Shown: positions 9,320 through 18,859 of the stretch, piece after piece
Numbering within the stretch: position 1 is the first letter of the stretch
Layout: the number at the start of each line of letters is the position of its first letter
Source: Bacteroidetes bacterium UBA2475
GTDB lineage: Bacteria > Bacteroidota > Bacteroidia > B-17B0 > Aurantibacillaceae
Direction of reading: 5' to 3'
Assembly (NCBI GenBank): GCA_002342065.1
Contig: DDPF01000009.1
Location: 1-64,000, forward strand
DNA length: 64,000 nt
Translations under genes and position numbers: made by a program
Notes under the pieces: generated by a model
What the model was told of the DNA's origin: nothing
Databases searched by the model: none
Seen by the model: the letters and a program-made list of their open reading frames with translations, nothing else

Positions 9320-10075
9320 TTATATTCTTATTTCTATGTGATTATTTTTTAAATATTTTTTTAATTCAATTATTTCAATTTCTTTAAAATGAAAAATACT
9401 TGCTGCCAATGCGGCATCTGCCTTTCCGTTAATAAAAACATCTTTAAAATGTTCTATGGTTCCGGCACCACCACTTGCAATCACCGGCACATTCACTGCT
9501 TCAGAAATTTGTTTAGTAATATCAATAGCAAAACCTTTTTTAGTACCATCATTATTCATCGAGGTTAATAAAATTTCTCCTGCACCTAATTCAACAATTT
9601 GTTTTGCCCAATCCAACGCTTTTAATTCTGTTTTAATTCTGCCGCCGTTTAAATAAACAAACCAATCGTTATTTTCAAATTTTGTATCAATCGCTAAAAC
9701 TACGCACTGGCTACCAAATTGATCTGATAATTTTTTTATTAATTGAGGATCTTTTATGGCGGCAGAATTAATTGAAATTTTGTCCGCCCCAGCATTTAAT
9801 AAAAGGGATACATCTTCAATAGAACTAATACCACCACCAACAGTAAAAGGAATATTTATGTGTTTGGCAATTCGTGTTACTAATTCAATTAAAGTTTTTC
9901 GTTTTTCGTTGGTTGCTGTAATGTCCAAAAATACCAGTTCATCGGCACCTTGCTGAGCGTATGCAATAGCAAGCTCTACAGGATCTCCGGCATCTCTAAT
10001 ATTTTCAAAGTTCACACCTTTAACGGTGCGACCATCTTTAATGTCTAAGCAAGGTATAATTCTTTTAGCAAGCAT
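9320..10075 (-). CDS. hisF: Imidazole glycerol phosphate synthase, cyclase subunit
   Basis: 251 residues, a (beta/alpha)8 barrel. It has the N-terminal PCLDIKDGRTVKG with the catalytic Asp, a second catalytic Asp in LAIDTKF, and the phosphate-binding IASGGAG. With HisH it converts PRFAR plus glutamine-derived ammonia to IGP and AICAR. It abuts hisA with no spacer. Confidence 0.97.
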   Translation of the reverse strand: MLAKRIIPCLDIKDGRTVKGVNFENIRDAGDPVELAIAYAQQGADELVFLDITATNEKRKTLIELVTRIAKHINIPFTVGGGISSIEDVSLLLNAGADKISINSAAIKDPQLIKKLSDQFGSQCVVLAIDTKFENNDWFVYLNGGRIKTELKALDWAKQIVELGAGEILLTSMNNDGTKKGFAIDITKQISEAVNVPVIASGGAGTIEHFKDVFINGKADAALAASIFHFKEIEIIELKKYLKNNHIEIRI

Positions 10076-10792
10076 CTATAAAAATGTTTTTAGTTCATTA
10101 ATGCTAATTAGCCCTTCATAGATCGCTTTTCCAATAATTACACCAGAGCAATTTATTTCTTTTAGTTCTTCTACATCCTTTTTATTTGCAACGCCTCCAC
10201 TGGCAATTAAATTTAATTTAGGATATTGGTTAATTATTTTTTTATACAAGTCGATGGAAGGACCTTGCAACAAACCATCTTTTGAAATATCAGTACAAAA
10301 AATAGTATTTACTCCTTCTGCCATATTTTCTTTAATAAAATCAAGAATTAAAATATCCGTAGTCTCCAACCAACCGCCTATAGCAATTTTTTCATCTTTC
10401 ACATCGGCGCCTAAAAGTATTTTATCTGCACCATATTTTTGTAGCCATGAAAAAAAGAGATCTTTATTTTTTACTGCAATACTTCCTATGGTTGCAATTC
10501 TTGCACCTGATTCAAAAACAGATCTGATCGCTTCATCTGTTTTTATGCCTCCGCCAAAATCAATTTTAAGTTTTGTTTTAGAAGCAATTTTTTCCAGAAC
10601 TTTGTAATTAATTATTTTCCCCTCTTTTGCACCATCAAGATCTACCAGGTGTAAACGTTTTACACCAATGTCTTCAAATGCGAGTGCCACCTCTAAAGGA
10701 TGTTCATTGTAGATCTTTTTTTGCGCATAGTCCCCTTGCGTTAATCGAATACACTTACCATCTATAATATCTATTGCAGGAATGATTTCCAT
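10076..10792 (-). CDS. hisA: ProFAR isomerase
   Basis: 238 residues, a half-barrel duplicated like HisF. Catalytic Asp in IPAIDIIDGKCIR, a second in CTDISKDG; the phosphate site is IASGGVAN. It isomerises ProFAR to PRFAR. It lies between hisH (two bases) and hisF (none). Confidence 0.97.
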   Translation of the reverse strand: MEIIPAIDIIDGKCIRLTQGDYAQKKIYNEHPLEVALAFEDIGVKRLHLVDLDGAKEGKIINYKVLEKIASKTKLKIDFGGGIKTDEAIRSVFESGARIATIGSIAVKNKDLFFSWLQKYGADKILLGADVKDEKIAIGGWLETTDILILDFIKENMAEGVNTIFCTDISKDGLLQGPSIDLYKKIINQYPKLNLIASGGVANKKDVEELKEINCSGVIIGKAIYEGLISINELKTFL

Positions 10793-10794
10793 TT

Positions 10795-11379
10795 TTATAA
10801 CTTTATAAAATTTTCTAATAATGTTTGTCCGGCAACACCCGACTTTTCAGGATGAAACTGAACCCCATAAAAATTATTTTTATTTAAAGCGGTACTATAA
10901 TTGATGCCATAATTGGTTTTAGCAATTGTGTTATTTCCTAATTCTGCATAATAACTATGTACTAAATATTGATATTCATTTTCTTTAATGCCTCTAAATA
11001 AATTTGTTTTAAGATCTGTAATTGTATTCCAGCCCATTTGAGGCACTTTTAATTCTGAAAAAGTAAATAATTTTATATCCTGATCAAAAATTCCTAAACA
11101 ATTTGTTTTTCCTTCTTCAGAATAATTACACATTAATTGCATACCTAAACAAATTCCTAAAAATGGTTGAGTTAAAGAACAGATAACTGTATCTAATTTT
11201 TTTTCGCGTAAATATTGCATAGCACTGCTTGCTTCTCCAACGCCGGGCATAATAACTTTGTCCGCTGTTAAAATTTCGTCAGCATCATCCGTTATAAGCG
11301 CGTTAATTCCAATACGCTCAAGCGCAAATGAAACAGACCGCGTATTACCGGCATTATATTTTATAATTACTGTTTTCAT
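10795..11379 (-). CDS. hisH: Imidazole glycerol phosphate synthase, glutaminase subunit
   Basis: 194 residues, class I glutamine amidotransferase. The nucleophile Cys is in GICLGMQLM and the His/Glu partners are in YGVQFHPEKSG; YLVHSYY is also typical of HisH. It supplies ammonia to HisF. It abuts hisB directly, so translation is probably coupled. Confidence 0.96.
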   Translation of the reverse strand: MKTVIIKYNAGNTRSVSFALERIGINALITDDADEILTADKVIMPGVGEASSAMQYLREKKLDTVICSLTQPFLGICLGMQLMCNYSEEGKTNCLGIFDQDIKLFTFSELKVPQMGWNTITDLKTNLFRGIKENEYQYLVHSYYAELGNNTIAKTNYGINYSTALNKNNFYGVQFHPEKSGVAGQTLLENFIKL

Positions 11380-12483
11380 TTATAACACACCTTTTGTAGA
11401 TGGTAAACTCATATTATTTATATCTCTTTTAACAGCCATTTTTATTGTTTTTGCAAATGCTTTAAATATGGCTTCTATTTTATGGTGTTCGTTTTGTCCT
11501 TCTGCTTTAATATTTAAATTACATTTTGCAGTGTCGCTAAAAGATTTGAAAAAGTGAAAGAACATTTCTGTTGGCATTTCACCAATTTTCTCACGTTTGA
11601 AATCTGCTTCCCAGACCAACCAATTCCTTCCGCCAAAGTCCAAAGCTACTTGGGCCAGACAATCATCCATAGGTAGGCAGAAGCCATAACGTTCAATCCC
11701 GATCTTATTTCCAAGCGCTTTTAAAAACGCATCGCCTAAACTCAAGCCAACATCTTCTATCGTGTGGTGTTCGTCAATATGTAGGTCGCCTTTTGCATCT
11801 ATGTTAAGATCGATATTTCCGTGTTTAGCAATTTGCTCCAGCATGTGATCGAAAAATGGAAGTCCTGTAGATATAGTTGATCTTCCGCTCCCATCTAAAT
11901 TTAATTCGATGGTAATATCCGTTTCTTTTGTTTTGCGTGTTTGAATAATTTTTCTTTCGGGTAATTTTAAAAAGTGGTAGATCTCTTCCCAATTGCTGCA
12001 TTGGAAGGCTGTTGTATTTTCAGGAAGGTCAAAGTCATTATTTTTAATAAATATCGCTTTCGCTCCTAAATTTTTTGCCAACTGCACATCCGTTAACCTG
12101 TCGCCAATAACAAATGAATTGGCGAGATCATATTCTCCGTTCATATATTTTTTGAGCAAGCCTGTATTTGGTTTTCGTGTTGGTGCATTGTCTTTTTCAA
12201 ATGTTCTGTCAATACATATTTCAGAAAATTTAATGCCTTCTTCTTCTAGTGTTTTAATAATGAAATTTTGCACCGGCCAAAATGTGTCTTCTGGAAAGGA
12301 GACAGTTCCTAAACCATCCTGGTTAGTTACCATTACCAATTCAAGATCTAATTCGCTGGAAATTTTACCTAACCAGGTAAAAACGCTCGGCAAAAAAGAT
12401 AATTTTTCAAAACTATCAATTTGAAAGTCTTTCGGTTCCCTGATAAGAGTACCATCACGGTCTATAAATAATATTTTTTTCAT
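11380..12483 (-). CDS. hisB: Bifunctional histidinol-phosphatase / IGP dehydratase
   Basis: 367 residues from the ATG at 12481-12483; a start 27 codons further up would sit inside hisC and is rejected. The N-terminal HAD phosphatase (about 1-165) shows FIDRDGTL and VIGDRLTDV. The C-terminal IGP dehydratase (about 175-367) shows the metal-binding DEHHTIEDVG and EHHKIEAIFKAF. This is the same fusion as in E. coli. The hisC stop and hisB start overlap as ATGA. Confidence 0.96.
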   Translation of the reverse strand: MKKILFIDRDGTLIREPKDFQIDSFEKLSFLPSVFTWLGKISSELDLELVMVTNQDGLGTVSFPEDTFWPVQNFIIKTLEEEGIKFSEICIDRTFEKDNAPTRKPNTGLLKKYMNGEYDLANSFVIGDRLTDVQLAKNLGAKAIFIKNNDFDLPENTTAFQCSNWEEIYHFLKLPERKIIQTRKTKETDITIELNLDGSGRSTISTGLPFFDHMLEQIAKHGNIDLNIDAKGDLHIDEHHTIEDVGLSLGDAFLKALGNKIGIERYGFCLPMDDCLAQVALDFGGRNWLVWEADFKREKIGEMPTEMFFHFFKSFSDTAKCNLNIKAEGQNEHHKIEAIFKAFAKTIKMAVKRDINNMSLPSTKGVL

Positions 12484-13553
12484 TTGTTGTAATTTGTTAA
12501 AGTGTTCAATAAAAGTTCGTTCTCTTTTTTTGTTCCAATTGTTATTCGTAAACAGCCTTCGCATAATGTAACAGTACTTCGGTTACGAATTATTATTTTA
12601 TTTTCTGATAGATAATTATAAATGTCAATTGCGTTTGTAGTTTTCACCAAAATAAAATTTGCTTCGCTTGGGTATACTTTTATAATAAACGGTAACTTAA
12701 TAATTGCTTCGATCAGTTTATTTCTTTCTAAAACAATTTTTTTTATCCAACTATTTACCTGTTCTAAATTATTTAAAGCCTCTAAAGCTATTTTTTGAGA
12801 TACAGAATTAATATTATAAGGCGGTTTTATCTTATTAAATACATCAATAATTTGTTGCGACGCAAAGGCCGTGCCAACTCTTAAACCCGCCAAGCCCCAA
12901 GCTTTAGATAGCGTTTGAAGAATTACTAAATTAGGGTAATTTAATAATTCGGGAATTAAACTTCGGTAACTTGCAAAATTTATATAGGCTTCGTCAATAA
13001 CAACAATGCCTTTAAATGATTCGAGAATTGATCTTATAGAATCCCATTTTACACCATTGCCTGTTGGGTTATTTGGACAACAAATAAAAATAAGTTTTGT
13101 ATTTGTAGTAATTCCGTTTATAATATTTTCAGTATCTAATTGAAATTTGTCTAGGGTTAAGGGAACTTTTATTACCTGCACGTCGTTGATATTTGCCGAC
13201 ACTTCATACATACCATACGTTGGCGGACAAATTATCGCATTGTCTTTGCCGGGTTCGCAAAAAGCACGGAACAAAATATCAATAGCTTCGTCACTACCAT
13301 TTCCCAAAAAAATATTTTCAATTGGTAAACCTTTTATTTTGCCTAGTTTTTCTTTTAGTTCTAATTGTAAAGGATCTGGGTAACGATTAAGGTTTACACC
13401 TGAAAATTCTTCAAGCAAAATCGGTGAACCATTAGAATTTTCGTTCGCATCTAAAAATATCCCTTCCTTACCCTTGTATTCATCTCTAGCGGACGAATAA
13501 GGCACAAGTTTTTTTATATTTGCTCTTAAGATAGTATTTAAATCAAAATCCAT
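12480..13553 (-). CDS. hisC: Histidinol-phosphate aminotransferase
   Basis: 357 residues, a class I/II PLP aminotransferase. The PLP Lys lies in LSKAWGLAGLRVG; CPNNPTGN and VIDEAYINF are also present. It converts imidazole acetol phosphate to histidinol phosphate. It is two bases after hisD and overlaps hisB by four. Confidence 0.96.
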   Translation of the reverse strand: MDFDLNTILRANIKKLVPYSSARDEYKGKEGIFLDANENSNGSPILLEEFSGVNLNRYPDPLQLELKEKLGKIKGLPIENIFLGNGSDEAIDILFRAFCEPGKDNAIICPPTYGMYEVSANINDVQVIKVPLTLDKFQLDTENIINGITTNTKLIFICCPNNPTGNGVKWDSIRSILESFKGIVVIDEAYINFASYRSLIPELLNYPNLVILQTLSKAWGLAGLRVGTAFASQQIIDVFNKIKPPYNINSVSQKIALEALNNLEQVNSWIKKIVLERNKLIEAIIKLPFIIKVYPSEANFILVKTTNAIDIYNYLSENKIIIRNRSTVTLCEGCLRITIGTKKENELLLNTLTNYNK

Positions 13554-13555
13554 TA

Positions 13556-14833
13556 TTATTTTTTTAGTCTAAGTGTAACTGCATTTTTATGCGCTTGTAA
13601 TCCTTCTGCCTCAGCCATCAATTCAATGGCTGGACCAATATTTTTTATTCCTTCTTCTGTAATTTTTTGATAGGTAATTTTTTTTACAAAACTATCCAGC
13701 GAAACTCCACTGTATGCTTTTGCATAACCATTTGTTGGCAATGTATGGTTTGTGCCCGAAGCATAATCGCCCGCACTTTCGCAAGAAAAATTTCCCAGGA
13801 AAACAGAGCCTGCATTAATTATTTTTTCTGCTAGTTCTTCATCGTTTTTACAAGCAATTATTAAATGTTCAGGCGCATACTCATTTAAAAGCTCAATACC
13901 TTCATCACTATTTTTTACTAAAATTGCTTTGCTATTTTCTAAGGCCTTTGCAGCAATTTCGCTTCTAGATAAAAGTGGTAATTGTTTTTTTATTTCTAAC
14001 AAAACATCTGCAATTACTTCTTCATTATCACTAACTAAAATTACCTGCGAATCTTCTCCATGCTCTGCTTGTGATAAAAGATCTGCGGCAACAAATGATG
14101 GCTCGCATGTTTCATCAGCGATAACAGCTAATTCTGATGGACCTGCTGGCATATCAATTGCCGTCCCATTTTTATTTATTAATTGTTTAGCACAAGTTAC
14201 ATATTGGTTACCCGGCCCAAAAATTTTATAAACTCTAGAAACTGTTTCTGTTCCGTAGGCCATAGCGGCAATTGCCTGAACCCCGCCAATTTTAAATACT
14301 TTAGTAATGCCAACTAATTTAGCTGTATATAATATAGCTGGGTTTAATTTTCCTTCTGCGTTTGGCGGACTGCATAAAATAATTTCTTTGCAGCCTGCTA
14401 ATTTTGCTGGAATACCCAACATTAAAATAGTTGAGAATAAAGGAGCGGAGCCGCCTGGAATATATAAACCAACCTTTTCAATGCCAACAGATCTCCTCCA
14501 GCATTTTACACCACTTATCGTTTCAATATATTTGATGTCTTCTTTTTGAGCACTGTGAAAGGTTTCAATATTATTTTTTGCTAATTGAATAGCGTATTTT
14601 AATTCGGGGCTACATAATTTTTCCGCCGCTTCAAATTCTGCATCTGAAACTTGTAAATCACTTATTTCTACTTTATCAAATTGTATAGCGAATTTTTTAA
14701 CAGCGGAATCACCGTTTTGTTCAACATCTAAAAGTATCTCACTCACCTTTTTCTCAAGCGAAATTGTATCAAGAGTTGGCCGTTTTAATATTTCCGGCCA
14801 ATCATTTTTTGAAGGATATTTTATTGTTTTCAT
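13556..14833 (-). CDS. hisD: Histidinol dehydrogenase
   Basis: 425 residues, full length. It has GPGNQYVTCAK, MPAGPSELAVIAD, the Zn/substrate residues in LLSQAEHGEDSQ, and the EYAPEHLI motif with the catalytic Glu-His pair. It oxidises histidinol to histidine with two NAD+. One base separates it from hisG. Confidence 0.97.
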   Translation of the reverse strand: MKTIKYPSKNDWPEILKRPTLDTISLEKKVSEILLDVEQNGDSAVKKFAIQFDKVEISDLQVSDAEFEAAEKLCSPELKYAIQLAKNNIETFHSAQKEDIKYIETISGVKCWRRSVGIEKVGLYIPGGSAPLFSTILMLGIPAKLAGCKEIILCSPPNAEGKLNPAILYTAKLVGITKVFKIGGVQAIAAMAYGTETVSRVYKIFGPGNQYVTCAKQLINKNGTAIDMPAGPSELAVIADETCEPSFVAADLLSQAEHGEDSQVILVSDNEEVIADVLLEIKKQLPLLSRSEIAAKALENSKAILVKNSDEGIELLNEYAPEHLIIACKNDEELAEKIINAGSVFLGNFSCESAGDYASGTNHTLPTNGYAKAYSGVSLDSFVKKITYQKITEEGIKNIGPAIELMAEAEGLQAHKNAVTLRLKK

Positions 14834-14834
14834 T

Positions 14835-15695
14835 TTACGATATCATTTTTTCTATGGGCACAACTAAAATTCCTTGTGCGCCATTTAGTTTTAATTTTTC
14901 AATGATCTCCCAAAACTGATCTTCTTCAACCACAGAGTGCACAGAACTCCATCCGTTTTCGGCTAACGGTAAAATTGTCGGACTTTTTACGCCGGGTAAT
15001 ATTTTGCAAATGGTTTCTAATTTATTATTTGGCGCATTTAATAAGATATATTTTGTTTTTTTTGCTTTACGAACTGCGGTAATGCGAAATAGTAATTTCT
15101 CTAAAATTAATTGCTGCTCTTTTTTTAATTTTTTGTTAGCAATTAGAACTGCCTCTGATTTTAAAACAACATCCACTTCTTTTAAACCATTTGTAAAAAG
15201 TGTACTACCTGAACTTACTAAGTCGCAAATAGCATCTGCTAAGCCAATTCCGGGCGCTATTTCAACAGAACCGCTAATTTCCTGGATCTCAGCTTTAATT
15301 TTATTTTTCTTTAAATAGGTTGAAAGGATATTAGGGTAAGAGGTGGCGAAGCGTTTTCCGTTAAAGTCTTTTAAGGATCTGTATTTTTCTTCTTTCGGAA
15401 TTGCAATGGATAAACGACATTTTCCAAAACCAAGTTTTTCAATTAGTTTTACCTCTTTATTTTTTTCCAGCATTACATTTTCACCCACTATGCCAATATC
15501 TGCCACGCCGTCTTCAACGTATTGTGGAATATCATCATCTCTTAAAAAGAAAACTTCTAATGGAAAGTTGAATGCTTCTGCTTTTAGTTTGTTTAAGCCG
15601 TTATCAAATTCTATTCCACATTCTTTTAATAATTTGAGAGAGCTTTCGCTTAAGCGCCCTGATTTTTGTATTGCTATTTTTAGTTTTGTTTGCAT
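14835..15695 (-). CDS. hisG: ATP phosphoribosyltransferase, long form
   Basis: 286 residues. The catalytic region (about 1-210) contains IAIQKSGRL and the PRPP-loop region near DLVSSGSTL. An ACT-like regulatory domain occupies about 212-286 (PGVKSPTILPLA, WSSVHSVV), so this is the long HisG that does not need HisZ. Histidine feedback inhibition is expected from the family. It is the first enzyme gene of the operon and starts 73 bases after the leader peptide stop, just behind the attenuator terminator. Confidence 0.96.
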   Translation of the reverse strand: MQTKLKIAIQKSGRLSESSLKLLKECGIEFDNGLNKLKAEAFNFPLEVFFLRDDDIPQYVEDGVADIGIVGENVMLEKNKEVKLIEKLGFGKCRLSIAIPKEEKYRSLKDFNGKRFATSYPNILSTYLKKNKIKAEIQEISGSVEIAPGIGLADAICDLVSSGSTLFTNGLKEVDVVLKSEAVLIANKKLKKEQQLILEKLLFRITAVRKAKKTKYILLNAPNNKLETICKILPGVKSPTILPLAENGWSSVHSVVEEDQFWEIIEKLKLNGAQGILVVPIEKMIS

Positions 15696-15713
15696 ATTTT
15701 ATTTTTTTGACAT

Positions 15714-15741
15714 AAAAAAAGGCCTACCGAATGGGTAAGCC
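15714..15741 (-). terminator. his operon attenuator terminator
   Basis: On the minus strand GGCTTACC (15741-15734) pairs with GGTAGGCC (15728-15721) over eight base pairs with one G-U pair and a five-base loop, followed by seven T. It ends 18 bases before the hisG start. A copy of the 3' arm (GGTAGGC) occurs inside the leader peptide frame at 15795-15789 and can take the 5' arm instead, which would serve as the antiterminator. Confidence 0.88.
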
Positions 15742-15767
15742 TGATATATTAAGTTTTTATTTTCCTA

Positions 15768-15827
15768 TTAAAACACAATACATTTACAGCCTACCTTTTG
15801 TAAGTTATGGTGGTGATGTATGTGCAT
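15768..15827 (-). CDS. hisL: His operon leader peptide (five His in seven codons)
   Basis: A 19-codon ORF starts at the ATG 15827-15825 and encodes MHIHHHHN followed by LQKVGCKCIVF and TAA. Five of codons 2-7 are His. The antiterminator strand starts four codons after the last His codon, so a ribosome stalled on the His run would leave it free, while one reaching the stop would cover it. This is the classic amino-acid attenuation layout. It is too short for ordinary gene calling. Confidence 0.87.
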   Translation of the reverse strand: MHIHHHHNLQKVGCKCIVF

Positions 15828-15844
15828 AATTGTTTTCACTGGAG

Positions 15845-15876
15845 CAAATTAAAGAATTATTCATTTAATAACCAAA
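15845..15876 (-). promoter_or_regulatory. Probable his operon promoter (Bacteroidota type)
   Basis: Minus strand TTTGG (15876-15872), 19 bases, then TTAATTTG (15852-15845), close to the Bacteroidota -7 element TAnnTTTG. Transcription would start near 15838-15840, giving a short 5' leader before the His-rich ORF. It begins just after the cysN stop, so his has its own promoter but may also receive read-through. Confidence 0.5.
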
Positions 15877-15878
15877 TT

Positions 15879-17123
15879 TTAATTTATTGTTCCTGCTGCA
15901 ATGGTATTATTAGTGTTCTCATTGACAAGTATAAAGGCGCCGGTGGCCCTGTTATCGGCATAAGCGTCAAAACTTATAGCTTCGGCAGTTTTTATTAAAA
16001 CTTTGCAAATATCGTTCAGTTTCATCGAGCCATCACTTTGTAACTCTAAAAAGGAGTGGATATCGATCTTGCTAATAACCTCTTTTACAATTGCTTTTGT
16101 GCGGAAACTATTTTGTTGAAGTAGTATTTTTTGGCCTGGAATGAAAGCGGCATTGTCCATCCAACAAATTGTAGCGGTTATCTCTTTTTCTGTTTTTGGC
16201 AAATGAGCAATCGAAACGATAGAATTTCCTCTGCTTATATCCACATCATCTTTTAAATGGATCACTACCGGATCATTTGCTTCGGCCACAGTAACTTCTT
16301 TTTGATTGATCTCAATTTTTTCAATTTCTGATTCTATTCCTGAGGGTAAAACAACAACGCGTTGTCCTTTTTTGTAAGTGCCGCTTACTATCTTTCCAGC
16401 AAAACCTCTGTAATCATGTAACTCATCTGTTTGCGGACGAATAACATATTGTACCTGAAAGCGGGAAGCCTCGATTTTTTTAGCTTCAACAATTTCTATT
16501 GTTTCTAAAAACTCTAATAAAGGCGGGCCTTTATACCAATTCATTTTATCAGATCTTGTTACAACATTATCTCCTGCTAAAGCACTTGCAGGGATGAAAG
16601 AAATATTTTTTAATGCTAATTGCTGTGCAAAAATCAAATAATCGGTTTCAATTTCTTTATAACGCGCTTCAGAATAATTCGCAAGATCCATTTTATTTAT
16701 ACATACCAATACGTTTGGTATTCCTAAAATTGCACATAAAACAGAGTGGCGTTTGGTTTGATCTGTAATTCCATTACGCGCATCCACTAATATTATAGCG
16801 AGGCTCGCATTAGATGCGCCAGTGAACATATTGCGCGTATATTGAATATGACCAGGAGTATCTGCAATTATAAATTTTCGTTTTTCCGTGGTAAAATATT
16901 TGTAGGCTACATCTATTGTAATTCCTTGTTCACGTTCGGCACGTAAACCATCAGTTAATAAAGCCAGATCAATATCGGAGTTAACACCGGTAGTTTTACT
17001 TTGCCGTGTTAAGGTTTCAATAATATCTGTTGAGATAGAATTGCTATCGTATAATAAACGTCCAATGAGGGTGCTTTTACCGTCATCCACGTTCCCTGCT
17101 GTAAAAAATCTTAATAAGTCCAT
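15879..17123 (-). CDS. cysN: Sulfate adenylyltransferase subunit 1 (GTPase subunit)
   Basis: 414 residues. The EF-Tu-like GTPase N-terminus has P-loop GNVDDGKSTL, ADTPGHIQYTRNM and NKMDL; beta-barrel domains 2 and 3 follow. No CysC kinase is fused to the C-terminus. With CysD it forms ATP sulfurylase, making APS from sulfate. It follows cysD after 76 bases that hold an eight-base inverted repeat (TGTTGAAT / ATTCAACA). Confidence 0.95.
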   Translation of the reverse strand: MDLLRFFTAGNVDDGKSTLIGRLLYDSNSISTDIIETLTRQSKTTGVNSDIDLALLTDGLRAEREQGITIDVAYKYFTTEKRKFIIADTPGHIQYTRNMFTGASNASLAIILVDARNGITDQTKRHSVLCAILGIPNVLVCINKMDLANYSEARYKEIETDYLIFAQQLALKNISFIPASALAGDNVVTRSDKMNWYKGPPLLEFLETIEIVEAKKIEASRFQVQYVIRPQTDELHDYRGFAGKIVSGTYKKGQRVVVLPSGIESEIEKIEINQKEVTVAEANDPVVIHLKDDVDISRGNSIVSIAHLPKTEKEITATICWMDNAAFIPGQKILLQQNSFRTKAIVKEVISKIDIHSFLELQSDGSMKLNDICKVLIKTAEAISFDAYADNRATGAFILVNENTNNTIAAGTIN

Positions 17124-17199
17124 TTTTGTAATTTTAAATTTTAAATGATTGATGTTGAATGAATAATAATTTATAATTCAACATTTATAATTTTTAATT

Positions 17200-18108
17200 T
17201 TAGAAGTATCCACCTTTCTTCCGGTCTTCCATGGCTGCTTCACTCACCCTGTCATCCATTCTTGTAGCGCCGCGCTCACTTATTTTTGCTTCTTTTATTT
17301 CGGTAATGATGTCATCAATTTCATATGCTTCGCTTTCAACAGCAGCGGTACATGTCATGTCACCAACCGTTCTATATCTTACATTTTTTGTGACGATCTC
17401 TTCATTACCGTCTAATTGCAAAAATTCATTGGTGCACATTAACTGACCGTGTTCAGTAACCACACATTCGCGTTCATGTGTAAAATAAATAGATGGTAAT
17501 TCTATTTTCTCGCGTTTAATGTAATTCCAAACGTCTAATTCTGTCCAGTTACTTATTGGAAACACGCGTACATTTTCTCCTTTATTTATTTTGCCGTTAT
17601 AAATATTCCACAATTCAGGACGCTGCATTTTTGGATCCCATTGTCCAAATTCATCACGCACAGAAAAAATACGTTCCTTTGCTCTCGCTTTTTCCTCGTC
17701 TCTACGCGCACCGCCAATACAAGCATCAAATTCAAATTCTTCTATCACTTCTAAAAGTGTATATGTTTGTAAACCATTTCTGCTAGGAAATTTTCCTTTA
17801 GCGTCCTGCAATTTTTTTGTTTTGATAGTGTCCTCAACTTTTCTAACAACTAATTTTTCGCCAATTGTTTTCGCTAAATTATCTCTATAATCTAATGCCT
17901 CCTGGAAATTATGCCCTGTATCAACATGCACTAAAGGAAAAGGGAATTTCCCCGGACGAAAAGCTTTTAAGGCTAAATGCACCAAACAAATACTGTCTTT
18001 ACCACCACTGAATAATAATGCCGGACGGTCAAACTGACCTGCCACTTCGCGCAGAATATAAATTGCTTCCGCTTCTAACTCAACTAAATAATCTAATTTT
18101 TTGTTCAT
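17200..18108 (-). CDS. cysD: Sulfate adenylyltransferase subunit 2
   Basis: 302 residues, usual length. It has the PP-loop SGGKDSICLVHLAL near residue 35, then GGARRDEEKARAKER and the conserved C-terminal RKKGGYF. It is the catalytic adenylyl-transferring subunit that works with CysN. It lies 36 bases after cysH in the same operon. Confidence 0.96.
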   Translation of the reverse strand: MNKKLDYLVELEAEAIYILREVAGQFDRPALLFSGGKDSICLVHLALKAFRPGKFPFPLVHVDTGHNFQEALDYRDNLAKTIGEKLVVRKVEDTIKTKKLQDAKGKFPSRNGLQTYTLLEVIEEFEFDACIGGARRDEEKARAKERIFSVRDEFGQWDPKMQRPELWNIYNGKINKGENVRVFPISNWTELDVWNYIKREKIELPSIYFTHERECVVTEHGQLMCTNEFLQLDGNEEIVTKNVRYRTVGDMTCTAAVESEAYEIDDIITEIKEAKISERGATRMDDRVSEAAMEDRKKGGYF

Positions 18109-18144
18109 TGTTGTTGTCTTAAGTCATTTGTCTTTTATCATCAA

Positions 18145-18837
18145 TCATTTAAGGCTATGTAAACCACATTCTTTTTTGTCATTCTGTTCCCACCACCATC
18201 TTCCGGCGCGAAAATCATCACCTTCTTTTATCGCTCTGGTACAAGGTGCGCAACCAATACTCACAAAACCTTTATCATGCAAACTATTGTATGGAATATT
18301 GTGTTTTGCAATATAATTTTTCACTTCTTCTAATGTCCAGTTAATGATTGGATGAAATTTTATGATCTGATTCCCCTCATCCCATTCCAGTGCCGGCATA
18401 TCTTTTCTATTACCGGATTGTTCTGCTCTAATGCCGGTGATCCAGATCTTATTTCCTTTTAAAGCACGTTTTAAAGGTTCAACTTTTCTTATATAACAAC
18501 ATTCCTTCCTGTTTTCCATCGATTCATAAAAACTATTCGGACCTTTTTGTGAAACTAATTTTTCTATTTCTTCAGTTTGAGGATAATAAGTTTTAATTGG
18601 TTTTTTATAACGTTGCAAAGTACTTTCAAAAACAGAATAGGTTTCAGGAAATAAACGGCCCGTATCTAAAGTGAAAATTTCTATTGGTAAATTATTAGAA
18701 AAAATTAAATGTGTAATAACCTGATCTTCGTAACCAAGGCTTGTTGAAAATACGGTCTTGCCGGGAAATTCCTTAGCCAATAATGCTAAAGATTCTTCAG
18801 GAGATTTGTTTTTTATCAAGTATTGTATTTCTTTCAT
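18145..18837 (-). CDS. cysH: Adenylylsulfate (APS) reductase, CysH family
   Basis: 230 residues. The CysH PP-loop fold shows FSTSLGYEDQV and GIRAEQS. Cys113-Cys114 and Cys196-x-x-Cys199 are the four ligands of the [4Fe-4S] cluster that marks APS-type enzymes; the catalytic Cys224 is in KKECGLH. It reduces APS to sulfite and AMP. The cluster Cys residues and the absence of cysC nearby both argue for APS rather than PAPS as substrate. Confidence 0.93.
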   Translation of the reverse strand: MKEIQYLIKNKSPEESLALLAKEFPGKTVFSTSLGYEDQVITHLIFSNNLPIEIFTLDTGRLFPETYSVFESTLQRYKKPIKTYYPQTEEIEKLVSQKGPNSFYESMENRKECCYIRKVEPLKRALKGNKIWITGIRAEQSGNRKDMPALEWDEGNQIIKFHPIINWTLEEVKNYIAKHNIPYNSLHDKGFVSIGCAPCTRAIKEGDDFRAGRWWWEQNDKKECGLHSLK

Positions 18838-18859
18838 TTTTTCTAATAACTTTTCACTA

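Noticed and set aside
12480..12564. Longer hisB start 27 codons upstream
   Set aside because: The extra residues are hisC in another frame; the HAD motif begins right after the ATG at 12483, which overlaps the hisC stop as ATGA.
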